Assembly: GCF_019458805.1 (NCBI RefSeq)
Contig: NZ_JAIBOA010000025.1
Location: 56,249-120,248, forward strand
Length of the DNA: 64,000 nucleotides
Direction: 5' to 3'
Source: Actinomadura parmotrematis
GTDB lineage: Bacteria; Actinomycetota; Actinomycetes; Streptosporangiales; Streptosporangiaceae
Numbering within the stretch: position 1 is the stretch's first letter; each line of letters opens with the position of its first letter. Below the pieces are notes generated by a model. The model saw nothing but the letters and a program-made list of their open reading frames with translations, did not search any database and had not been told where the DNA came from. Of the stretch, positions 8,010 through 15,254 are shown in pieces. The position numbers and the translations under genes are program-made.

Positions 8010-8240
8010 GCCCGGCGGCCCGGCTCGGCGATCCCGCCCAACGACCCCGCCCAACGACCCCGCCCGACGGCCTGGCCCGGCGGCCTGGCCCGGCCCGGCG
8101 ACCCCGCCCGGCGACCCCGCCCGACGATCCCGCCCGACGATCCCGCCCGACGATCCCGCCCGACGATCCCGCCCGACGATCCCGCCCGGCGACCCCGCCC
8201 GGCGACCCCGCCCGGCGGCCTGGCCCGGCCCGGCGACCCG
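8010..8240. repeat. 13-bp tandem repeat tract (minisatellite), G-rich on the minus strand
   Basis: The 510-base gap between the lipase and the encapsulin operon holds a degenerate tandem array with consensus GATCCCGCCCGAC. Five exact copies start at 8126, 8139, 8152, 8165 and 8178, and diverged copies extend on both sides. The minus strand carries regularly spaced GGGCGGG runs and could fold into G-quadruplexes. Open frames through it give only Gly/Arg/Ser repeats and are not credible proteins. It lies upstream of the lipase start, so it may be in that gene's 5' region. Confidence 0.8.
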
Positions 8241-8264
8241 GCCCGGCGTTCCCGCTCGACTCCG

Positions 8265-8374
8265 GCGATGACCAGTCGGTCACGCAATGTTGAGATGCGG
8301 CGTGTTGGGCACTTTGGAGATCCAAAGTGCCCAACACGCCGCATCTCAACAGGTGGCGACCGGGTGGTCATCGC
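8265..8374 (-). terminator. 110-bp palindrome with 30-bp perfect arms, likely operon terminator or mobile repeat
   Basis: Bases 8288-8317 and 8322-8351 are perfect reverse complements around a 4-base AGAT loop. Similarity continues outward without a gap: GCGATGACCA at 8265-8274 matches TGGTCATCGC at 8365-8374, both centred on 8319.5. It sits 30 bases after the stop of the polyprenyl synthase gene, where it would end the encapsulin operon transcript. There is no T-run. The arms are longer than usual for a terminator, so it may be a captured repeat element. Confidence 0.7.
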
Positions 8375-8404
8375 TGGTGGTGGGACGGGGCGGCGGGGGG
8401 GCGG

Positions 8405-9439
8405 TCAGTGGTCGCGGGCGGTGACCAGGGTGGCGAGGGTGTGGAGGTCGGCGGCGGCCACGGGGTCGGGGGTGGCGGCGTCGAGTTCGGTGAGGGCGGC
8501 GTCCAGGAGTTCGGCCGCTCGGGCCTCGCCCCAGTCGCGGCCGCCGGCGAGGCCGATGAGTTCGGCGGCGCGGGCGGGGCCGCTGCCGGTCAGGGGGCCC
8601 TCGCCGCGGTACAGCTCGGCGAGGGCGGCGCCCGCGGCGGTGCCGGAGGTGAGGGCGGCGACGACGGGCAGCGACTTCTTGCGGTTGACGAGGTCGGAGT
8701 GGACGGGCTTGCCGGTGACGGCCGGGTCGCCCCAGATGCCGAGCAGGTCGTCGACGACCTGGAAGGCCAGGCCGAGCAGCTCGCCGAACGCGCGGAGCCG
8801 CGCGACCTGCGCGGCGTCGCCGCCGCCGCAGGACGCGCCGAGCGCGCACGCGCCGCCGAGCAGCGCGCCCGTCTTGCCCGCCGCCATGGCCTCGCACTCG
8901 GCGAGCGACACGTCCGTCCGCCGCTCGAACGCCATGTCGATGCTCTGGCCCTCCACCAGGTCGACGACGGCGCGGCTCAGCGCGCGCAGCCCCTCGCGGC
9001 TCACCGGGCCGTCGGCGAGCGTCTCGTAGGCGAGCGCGATCAGCGCGTCGCCGGCGAGGATCGCGGCGTTGACGCCGAACACGCTCCACGCGGTGGCCTG
9101 GTGGCGGCGGGTGAGGTCGCCGTCCATGACGTCGTCGTGCAGCAGCGAGAAGTTGTGCGCCAGCTCGACGGCGACGGCGGCCGGGAGCGCGTCCGCCGGG
9201 TCGCCGCCGACCGCCCGCGCGGCGAGCAGGGTGAGGGCGGGGCGGATGGCCTTGCCGCCCGAGCCCTCGGCGGGCCGGCCCTGCTCGTCCCGCCAGCCGA
9301 AGTGGTACTCGGCGACGCGGCGGGTCTCGGGGGGCAGCCCCCGGACCGCCGCGCGCAGCGCGGGATCGAGCAGGGCACGGCTCCAGCCGAGCACCTCGGA
9401 CGCGGTGCGTCCGGGGACGGCCTCCTGCGCAGCGGACAT
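8405..9439 (-). CDS. Polyprenyl diphosphate synthase (trans-isoprenyl diphosphate synthase)
   Basis: A 344-residue all-helical prenyltransferase that condenses isopentenyl with allylic diphosphates. Seen motifs are GGKAIRPALTLL near residue 60, the first aspartate-rich motif LLHDDVMDGD near residue 100, the lysine-bearing GKTGALLG, and the second aspartate motif FQVVDDLLGIWGD near residue 235. Chain length cannot be fixed from sequence; a sesquiterpene partner would need farnesyl diphosphate. It starts at ATG 9439 with a GGAGGA ribosome binding site lying in the 11 bases after the shell gene stop. It is last in the encapsulin operon and should supply substrate to the co-encoded cyclase. Confidence 0.95.
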   Translation of the reverse strand: MSAAQEAVPGRTASEVLGWSRALLDPALRAAVRGLPPETRRVAEYHFGWRDEQGRPAEGSGGKAIRPALTLLAARAVGGDPADALPAAVAVELAHNFSLLHDDVMDGDLTRRHQATAWSVFGVNAAILAGDALIALAYETLADGPVSREGLRALSRAVVDLVEGQSIDMAFERRTDVSLAECEAMAAGKTGALLGGACALGASCGGGDAAQVARLRAFGELLGLAFQVVDDLLGIWGDPAVTGKPVHSDLVNRKKSLPVVAALTSGTAAGAALAELYRGEGPLTGSGPARAAELIGLAGGRDWGEARAAELLDAALTELDAATPDPVAAADLHTLATLVTARDH

Positions 9440-9450
9440 GCTTCCTCCGT

Positions 9451-10821
9451 TCAGCGGGCGATCTCGACGTTCTCCAGAACGCCGAGCGCGTCGGGCACCA
9501 GGACGGCGGCCGAGTAGTAGGTGGTGACGAGGTAGGTGAGGATCGCCCGCTCGTCGATGCCGGTGAAGCGGACCGACAGGCCCGGCTCCACCTCGTCGGG
9601 GATGCCGGTCTGGTGCAGCCCGATCACGCCCTGCTCGTCCTTGCCGGTGCGCAGCACCAGGATCGAGCTGGTGCCGGTCGCCGAGATCGGGATCTTGTCG
9701 GAGGGCAGCAGCGGGACGCCCCGCCAGGACTGCACCCGCACGCCGTGGCAGAGCGTGTTCGCCGGGTAGACGCCGCGCCGCGAGCACTCGCGGCCGAACG
9801 CCGCGATCGTCCTCGGGTGGGCGAGGAAGAACTTGGAGCCGCGGCGGCGGGTCAGCAGCTCGTCGAGGTCGTCGGGGGTGGGCGGGCCGCCGCGGGTCTG
9901 CAGGCGCTGCCGCAGGTCGGCGTTGTGCAGCAGGCCGTAGTCGCGGTCGTTGATGAGGTCGTGCTCCTGGCGCTCGCGCAGCTCCTGGATCGTGAGGCGG
10001 ACCTGCTCCTCGACCTGGTCGAACGGCCCGTTGTACAGGTCGGCGACGCGCGTGTGGACGCGCAGCCGCGTCTGGGCGAGGCTGAGCTCGTACTCGCGCG
10101 GGGACGCCTCGTAGTCGGCGAAGGTGCCCGGCAGCGTCACCTCGCCGTCGTGCCCGGACGCCAGCTCGATCTCGGCCTCGCCGTGCCGGGTGGCGGGGGG
10201 ACGCGGCGCGTCCCGGTAGGCGGCCAAGTGGTCGGCGAGCGCGGCGGAGCGGCCGGTGAGGTCGCCGATGGCGGCGGCGGGCAGCGTCAGCACGATCGTC
10301 GGGGTGAGCGCGCGGGCGGTGAACGGCCAGGTGCCGCCGGTGCCGAGCAGCGCCTCGTCGCCGAGGAAGCGGCCGTCGGCGAGGACGCCGAGGCGCGCCT
10401 CGCCGCCGTACTCGCCCGCGCCGACCCGCTCGACCTTGCCGTGCGCGATGAGGACGACCTCGTCGAGGGGGCTCCCCGCCCGGACGATCTCGTCGCCGGG
10501 CGCGTACTCGTGCTGGACGAGCCGGCTCGCGACGGCGTCCAGCACGCCGGGGTCGCCGAGATCACGGAGCGGCGGCAGCTCGGCGAGCTCGGCGGGCACG
10601 ACCCGCACGGCGGCGCCGTCGTTGACGAAGGTGACGATGCCGTCGCCGACCTGGTAGGTGAGGCGGCGGTTCACCCGGAAGGCGCCGCCGCGCGCCTCCT
10701 CCCAGGGCAGCATCCGCAGCAGCCAGCGCGGCGTGATGCCCTGCATCAGCGGCGGGGTCTTGGTGGTGGTGGCCAGCTTGCGCGCGGCCGCCGTGCTCAG
10801 GGACAACTGCTGCTCGGTCAC
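9451..10821 (-). CDS. Family 2B encapsulin shell protein with cNMP-binding-like insert (copy 1)
   Basis: A 456-residue protein with the layout of family 2B encapsulins, HK97-fold shell proteins carrying an inserted cyclic-nucleotide-binding-like domain. The N-terminal arm is MTEQQLSLSTAAARKLATTTK. The insert spans roughly residues 75-200 (YAPGDEIVRAGSPLDEVVLIAHGKVERVG is its beta core). Its phosphate cassette reads GDEALLGTGGTWPF and lacks the usual arginine, so cyclic nucleotide binding is doubtful. The HK97 part follows, with EYELSLAQTRLRVHTRVADLYN and a C-terminal LTYLVTTYYSAAVLVPDALGVLENVEI. GTG start at 10821, three bases after the cyclase stop. Clearly paralogous to the gene at 12890-14284. 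Confidence 0.93.
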   Translation of the reverse strand: MTEQQLSLSTAAARKLATTTKTPPLMQGITPRWLLRMLPWEEARGGAFRVNRRLTYQVGDGIVTFVNDGAAVRVVPAELAELPPLRDLGDPGVLDAVASRLVQHEYAPGDEIVRAGSPLDEVVLIAHGKVERVGAGEYGGEARLGVLADGRFLGDEALLGTGGTWPFTARALTPTIVLTLPAAAIGDLTGRSAALADHLAAYRDAPRPPATRHGEAEIELASGHDGEVTLPGTFADYEASPREYELSLAQTRLRVHTRVADLYNGPFDQVEEQVRLTIQELRERQEHDLINDRDYGLLHNADLRQRLQTRGGPPTPDDLDELLTRRRGSKFFLAHPRTIAAFGRECSRRGVYPANTLCHGVRVQSWRGVPLLPSDKIPISATGTSSILVLRTGKDEQGVIGLHQTGIPDEVEPGLSVRFTGIDERAILTYLVTTYYSAAVLVPDALGVLENVEIAR

Positions 10822-10824
10822 GGG

Positions 10825-12909
10825 TCACTGCCTTCCAGAGATGGCGAAGGGGCGGGGCGCGGGGATGCGGGGGCCGGACGGCGCCGGCGGCGGCGCGTCG
10901 CGGCCCAGCCAGGCGAGCCGGCCGGCGAGCAGGTCCCGCAGGTCGTCGAGGTGGCGGTCGAGGACGGCGGGCGCGACGCCGTGCTCGGCGGCGAGCGCGG
11001 GCAGCTCCGTCGCGGCGATCCGGTCGAACTGCCGGACCCGGGCGTCGATCACCTCGCCGACCAGGTCGGCGGCGCGCTGCGCGTCGCAGCGCAGGAACGC
11101 CTGCACGGCCGGGACGGCGTGCGGCGTCTCGCCGGGGTGGTGCAGGTCGTCGACGAGGGCGGCGATGTCGGACCACGCCTCGGCGAGGCGCCGGGCCGGG
11201 CCGGATTCGCGGAACCCGGCGGGCAGCTCGCGCGCGGCGGCGAGCTCGGCGACGGCGAGCGCGGCCGCGGCGCCGCTCGTCCGGCGGCGCATCTCCAGGT
11301 AGTCGACCGGGTCGGGGACGCGGTGCTGGAGGAGCCCGACCAGCTCCCACAGCCAGCTTCCGGTGAGGTCGCGGACGGCCGCGGCCAGCGTGCGGCGGCC
11401 GTCCGGCGACAGCGCGGGCGCCGTCCGCGCCCACAGGTCGGCGAGGCCGCGCTCGGCGGCGCCGACCGGTGCGGGCGCCGCGCCCGCGCCGGCCGGCATG
11501 AGCGCGGCGAGCCGCTCGTGGAACGCCTTGGCGCCGATCAGGTCGCGGCGCTCCTTGAACAGGACGGTGAACAGGTCGCGGGCGTAGGCCGCCCACACCT
11601 GCCAGCCCGCCGCCAGGTCGAGCTCGGGACCGGACGCGGAGGGGTGGGTCAGCGCGGCGAGGCCGCCGCGGTCGGCGGCACGGAATCCGGTCTCGTCCCA
11701 CACGGCCTCGCCGAGCATGCCCGTCTTCCGCGCCCACGTGTGGACGTGCCGCCGCACCTGCTCGACGTGCGGGTTGGTGCGCTGCGCGTAGGGCAGCGTC
11801 ACCTCGGGCCGCCGGAACGGGCCGCCGACCTGCGGCGGGACGGACGCGAACGGGTGCCCCGCGCGTCCGGCGACCCGGGGACCGCGCCGCCGGGCGGGCC
11901 CGCCGGTGCGGTCGTTCATGTACCGGCTGGAGCGCAGGTGCCATTCGTGGCCGCCGGCCTGCCAGTCCTGCAGCCCCTTGACGTAGCGGGCGACGTCCGC
12001 CCGCTCGCCCGGGGCGAGCCGGTGCTCCTCGAACAGCGGCGGCAGCTCGGTGAGGGCGGTGTTCTCGAACTGCTTAAGCCGCGAGGTGAGCAGGTCGTTG
12101 GTGAGGTCGGCGGCGTGCTGCGGGTCGGTGTCGAAGAACCGCTCCAGGACGAGGACGCCGTTGTTGACCTCGCCCTCCTCCTCGGTCTCGCGCTGGTAGG
12201 AGAAGATGTCGTTGCGCAGGTGGACGCCGTCGCTGAAGGTGTCCTTGAGCACCCGCAGCGGGCGCGTCGCGGCGACGCGGTCCGGCACCTCGGCGCCGAC
12301 CGCGACCTCGACCAGGTCCGCCGACCAGGGCGCGCCGCCGACCTTGCGGCGCATCCCGATGTAGTCGACCGGGTTCGGGACGCGGCCGTCGCTGATGTTG
12401 TACAGCTCCCAGAGCGACTCCATCAGCAGGTCGCGCGTCGACTCGGTGAACCGCTCGCGCCAGCCGTCCGACATCAGCGGGACGGTGCGCCGCCACAGGT
12501 CGGCGAGGCCCCGCTCCACGGCGTTGGACGGCGCGGGCAGGTCGGCCGGGTCGGCGGGCATGAACGCGGGCAGCCGGTCGAGGTGGGCGCGGGCGCCCGC
12601 GATGTCGCCGGTCTTCTTGTAGCGGACGAGGAAGCGGTCGTCGAAGTAGAACACCCACACGTACCAGTCGTTGACCAGGTCGAGGATCGCGGGGGGCGCG
12701 TCCGGGTGGGTGTGGGCGGTGAGCAGGGCGTAGTCGTGGGCGTCGTAGCGGGCCCGGTCCCAGACGGGCGCGCCCTCGGGGTCGGGCCCGAGGACGCCCA
12801 TGCGGTGGGACCAGTCCAGCGAGTGGTCGCGGGTCCGCTCCAGGTGCGGGTTCAGCGACGCGGGATGCGGCAGGTAGAAGTCGGGGAGCTCAAACGGCCG
12901 CACCGGCAC
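10825..12909 (-). CDS. Two-domain terpene cyclase, geosmin/germacradienol synthase-like, with degenerate C-terminal site
   Basis: A 694-residue protein with two class I terpene synthase domains, as in geosmin synthase. The N-domain has FELPDFYLPHPASLNPH, metal motif DDRFL (Asp90-Asp91) and an intact NSE motif NDIFSYQRE (233-241), so it should ionise farnesyl diphosphate, most likely to germacradienol-type products. In the C-domain the expected DDYYP motif reads RDLFT (444-448) and the NSE-equivalent reads SDIAALVDD (580-588), losing key metal ligands. A Pro/Arg/Gly-rich linker lies near residues 330-370. The GTG start (12909, or 12903) lies inside the preceding shell gene, indicating coupled translation. 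It is the probable cargo of the shells. Confidence 0.92.
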   Translation of the reverse strand: MPVRPFELPDFYLPHPASLNPHLERTRDHSLDWSHRMGVLGPDPEGAPVWDRARYDAHDYALLTAHTHPDAPPAILDLVNDWYVWVFYFDDRFLVRYKKTGDIAGARAHLDRLPAFMPADPADLPAPSNAVERGLADLWRRTVPLMSDGWRERFTESTRDLLMESLWELYNISDGRVPNPVDYIGMRRKVGGAPWSADLVEVAVGAEVPDRVAATRPLRVLKDTFSDGVHLRNDIFSYQRETEEEGEVNNGVLVLERFFDTDPQHAADLTNDLLTSRLKQFENTALTELPPLFEEHRLAPGERADVARYVKGLQDWQAGGHEWHLRSSRYMNDRTGGPARRRGPRVAGRAGHPFASVPPQVGGPFRRPEVTLPYAQRTNPHVEQVRRHVHTWARKTGMLGEAVWDETGFRAADRGGLAALTHPSASGPELDLAAGWQVWAAYARDLFTVLFKERRDLIGAKAFHERLAALMPAGAGAAPAPVGAAERGLADLWARTAPALSPDGRRTLAAAVRDLTGSWLWELVGLLQHRVPDPVDYLEMRRRTSGAAAALAVAELAAARELPAGFRESGPARRLAEAWSDIAALVDDLHHPGETPHAVPAVQAFLRCDAQRAADLVGEVIDARVRQFDRIAATELPALAAEHGVAPAVLDRHLDDLRDLLAGRLAWLGRDAPPPAPSGPRIPAPRPFAISGRQ

Positions 12910-14284
12910 CGCCGTGCGCGATCTCGACGCCCTCGAGGACGGCGAGCGCGTCGGGCACCAGCACCGCCGCGGAGTAGTAGGCACTGACCAGGTAGGACGC
13001 GATGGCCTGCTCGCTGATGCCCATGAACCGCACCGACAGGCCCGGCTGGTACTCGTCGGGCAGGCCGGTCTGGTGCAGCCCGACGACGCCCTGCGCGGCC
13101 TCGCCGGTGCGCATCAGCAGGATCGAGCTGGCCGCGGTGGAGCTGACCGGAATCTTGTTGCACGGGTAGAGCGGCACGCCCCGCCAGGCCGGCACCTGCT
13201 GCCCGCCGACGTCCACCGCCTCGGGGTAGACGCCGCGGGCGCTGCACTCGCGGCCGAAGGCGGCGATGGCCCGCGGGTGCGCGACGAAGCAGGTCGGGTC
13301 CTTCCAGACGAGGCTGAGCAGCTCGTCGAGGTCGTCGGGGGTGGGCGGACCCGAGCGGGTGGGGATGCGCTGCGACAGGTCGGCGTTGTGCAGCAGGCCG
13401 AAGTCGCGGTTGTTGACGAGCTCGTGCTCCTGGCGCTCGCGCAGCGCCTCGATGGTGAGGCGGAGCTGCTGCTCGACCTGGTCCATCGGCTCGTTGTAGA
13501 GGTCGGCGACGCGGGTGTGGACGCGCAGCACGGTCTGCGCGACGCTGAGCTCGTACTCGCGGGGGGCCGGGTCGTAGTCGACGAAGGTGCCGGGCAGGAC
13601 GACCTCGCCGACGTGGCCGGAGGCCATCTCGATGGCGGCCTCGCCGCCCTCGTCGGTGGCGGGCCCGGCGTTCGCGTCGAACTCCTCCACGTGCGCGCGC
13701 AGCGAGTCCGAGCGCTCCACCGCCTCGGCGAACTCGCGCGCGTCCAGGGTGAGGACGGTGACGGGGGTCAGGGCCTTGACGGTGTAGCCCCACGTGCCGC
13801 TCTCCCCGTGCAGCGTCTCGCCGCCGAAGAAGCCGCCGTCGGCGAGCTGGCCGAGGTCGGCGTCGGCGCCGTACTCGCCGGTGCCGATCTTGCTGAGCTT
13901 GCCGTGCGCGACGAGCACGACGCGGTCGGCGGGGGTCCCCTTCTCGGCAAGGACGTCGCCGGGCCCGTACTCGCGCTGGGTGAAGCGGCCGGCGAGCGAC
14001 TCCAGGACGGCGTCGTCCTCGTAGCCGCGCAGCACCGCCAGCTCGCCGAGCTCGCGGGGGATGACGCGGACGTCGGCGCCGGTGGTGACGAAGGTGACGC
14101 GCCCGTCGCCGACGGTGTAGCTGAGGCGGCGGTTGACGCGGTAGGCGCCGCCCGCGGCCTCCACCCAGGGCAGCAGCTTCAGCAGCCACCGCGAGGAGAT
14201 GCCCTGCATCTGAGGCGCGGACTTGGTCGTGGTCGACAGGTTCCGTGCCGCTTCGGTCCCGAGACTCAGCCGCTGTTCCGTCAC
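12890..14284 (-). CDS. Family 2B encapsulin shell protein with cNMP-binding-like insert (copy 2)
   Basis: A 464-residue paralogue of the shell protein at 9451-10821, colinear over its whole length and by eye identical at about half or more of the positions. It has the same N-terminal arm (MTEQRLSLGTEAARNLSTTTK), the same cNMP-binding-like insert with a changed phosphate cassette (GGETLHGESGTWGY, no arginine), and the same HK97 ending with SAYYSAAVLVPDALAVLEGVEIA. It adds a short HGGAGAAV tail missing in copy 1. First gene of the operon; its 3' end contains the start of the cyclase gene. GTG 14284 was chosen by analogy with copy 1; GTG 14296 is possible. Two different shell genes suggest a mixed capsid. 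Confidence 0.92.
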   Translation of the reverse strand: MTEQRLSLGTEAARNLSTTTKSAPQMQGISSRWLLKLLPWVEAAGGAYRVNRRLSYTVGDGRVTFVTTGADVRVIPRELGELAVLRGYEDDAVLESLAGRFTQREYGPGDVLAEKGTPADRVVLVAHGKLSKIGTGEYGADADLGQLADGGFFGGETLHGESGTWGYTVKALTPVTVLTLDAREFAEAVERSDSLRAHVEEFDANAGPATDEGGEAAIEMASGHVGEVVLPGTFVDYDPAPREYELSVAQTVLRVHTRVADLYNEPMDQVEQQLRLTIEALRERQEHELVNNRDFGLLHNADLSQRIPTRSGPPTPDDLDELLSLVWKDPTCFVAHPRAIAAFGRECSARGVYPEAVDVGGQQVPAWRGVPLYPCNKIPVSSTAASSILLMRTGEAAQGVVGLHQTGLPDEYQPGLSVRFMGISEQAIASYLVSAYYSAAVLVPDALAVLEGVEIAHGGAGAAV

Positions 14285-14399
14285 GTTCCGCACCACCGAT
14301 TCCGGTCAGGCCCCGGGGGGCTCGTCATAGGTGAAGGGGGAAGCCATCGCAAAGAACGCCCCACGGGCGCTCCCGCACATGACCAAGACGCTACCCACC

Positions 14400-14415
14400 G
14401 TGATCGCTTGATCAC
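14400..14415. promoter_or_regulatory. Operator-like palindrome upstream of the encapsulin operon
   Basis: GTGATC-GCTT-GATCAC is a perfect 6-bp inverted repeat about 115 bases upstream of the first shell gene, in an AT-richer stretch that probably contains the operon promoter. The half-site spacing does not match a CRP site. The regulator is unknown. Confidence 0.4.
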
Positions 14416-14619
14416 AACGGAACACTTGGCTTACCTCCCTCCCCTCGACGCCACCCGCGTCACACCCGTACCGGACCGGGAGGGCCGTCACGGCCTGTCC
14501 GCGCAGGCAGCGGACCGTGATCGAGGGAGAGAAAAGGATGGCCGCGCCGCACCCGTGCCGTCCGGCCGGGTGCGACGCGGCCTGTGATCCTTACCTCGCG
14601 GGGACCGCCCCGCCGGGCC

Positions 14620-15126
14620 TCAGCGGCCGGCGCCGTCCTTCTCGCCCGCCTGCGCGTCCCGCGCGTCCACCGCCTCGGGCAGGGTGCGCTGCGGATCGCC
14701 CGCCTCGCCCGCCGCCTCATCCGCCGCCTCGGGCATCTCGGGGAGCTGCTGGGTGCGCTGCGGGTCGGCCTCGACGCGCAGCGTGCCGTCGCCCTCGGGG
14801 ATCGACAGCAGCGCCTGCGTGGCCTGCGACTCGCGGGTGATGACGCCGCTGGCCAGCACGTTGTTGCGGTGGCGCAGCGCGCCGTTCTGGCGGAGCAGGT
14901 CGTCCACCTCGGCGCGGACGCGGGCGACCCGCCTGGCCATCCGCACGTGGACCCAGAACCCGCCGGCGGCGAGGCCCACGATGAACGCGGCCACCGGGTA
15001 GCCGACGGCCGGCGGGGCTCCCAGGACCGCGGCGGCCGCCAGGATCAGGGCGACGACCGCGGCCAGCGCCTTGCGGTGGCCTTCCGCCCAGTCCAGGGCG
15101 GCGTTGACGGGCTTGGGAATCCGCAC
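14620..15126 (-). CDS. Small membrane protein with an acidic tail, unknown function
   Basis: A 168-residue protein starting at GTG 15126 after an AGGAGG ribosome binding site. The N-terminus (RIPKPVNAALDWAEGHRKAL) is followed by two adjacent membrane helices (LAAVVALILAAAAVLGA and GYPVAAFIVGLAAGGFWVHV). A coiled-coil-like segment, MARRVARVRAEVDDLLRQNGAL, comes next, then a soluble Asp/Glu/Ala/Gln-rich tail containing the short sequence DPQRT twice. I recognise no family. It is divergent from dihydrolipoyl dehydrogenase and separated from the encapsulin operon, so a functional link to either is not supported. Confidence 0.75.
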   Translation of the reverse strand: MRIPKPVNAALDWAEGHRKALAAVVALILAAAAVLGAPPAVGYPVAAFIVGLAAGGFWVHVRMARRVARVRAEVDDLLRQNGALRHRNNVLASGVITRESQATQALLSIPEGDGTLRVEADPQRTQQLPEMPEAADEAAGEAGDPQRTLPEAVDARDAQAGEKDGAGR

Positions 15127-15254
15127 TCGTCTTTCTCCTCCTACGGAACGGCGTCGGAACCAGCACGAAACCATAACAGCCGGTCACGACCGCCCCGGCC
15201 CGCCGCGGCGTTCGAGATGCAAGCACCCTCTTGCGCCGAATATCGTTGACCAAT

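Noticed and set aside
8010..8240. CRISPR-like repeat array
   Set aside because: Units are 13 bp and directly adjacent, with no unique spacers and no cas genes.
9613..12987. Very long open frame on the plus strand opposite the encapsulin and cyclase genes
   Set aside because: Its translation is low-complexity Gly/Ala/Arg/Val sequence expected from the complement of GC-rich codons; the minus-strand frames carry clear protein families.
8405..14284. A 2-methylisoborneol biosynthesis locus
   Set aside because: There is no geranyl diphosphate C-methyltransferase gene, and the cyclase is the two-domain geosmin type rather than the single-domain form.
14400..14415. CRP site
   Set aside because: The GTGA and TCAC half-sites are eight bases apart instead of six.
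14306..14491. 61-codon open frame upstream of the first shell gene
   Set aside because: No ribosome binding site or recognisable protein; it covers the likely promoter region.
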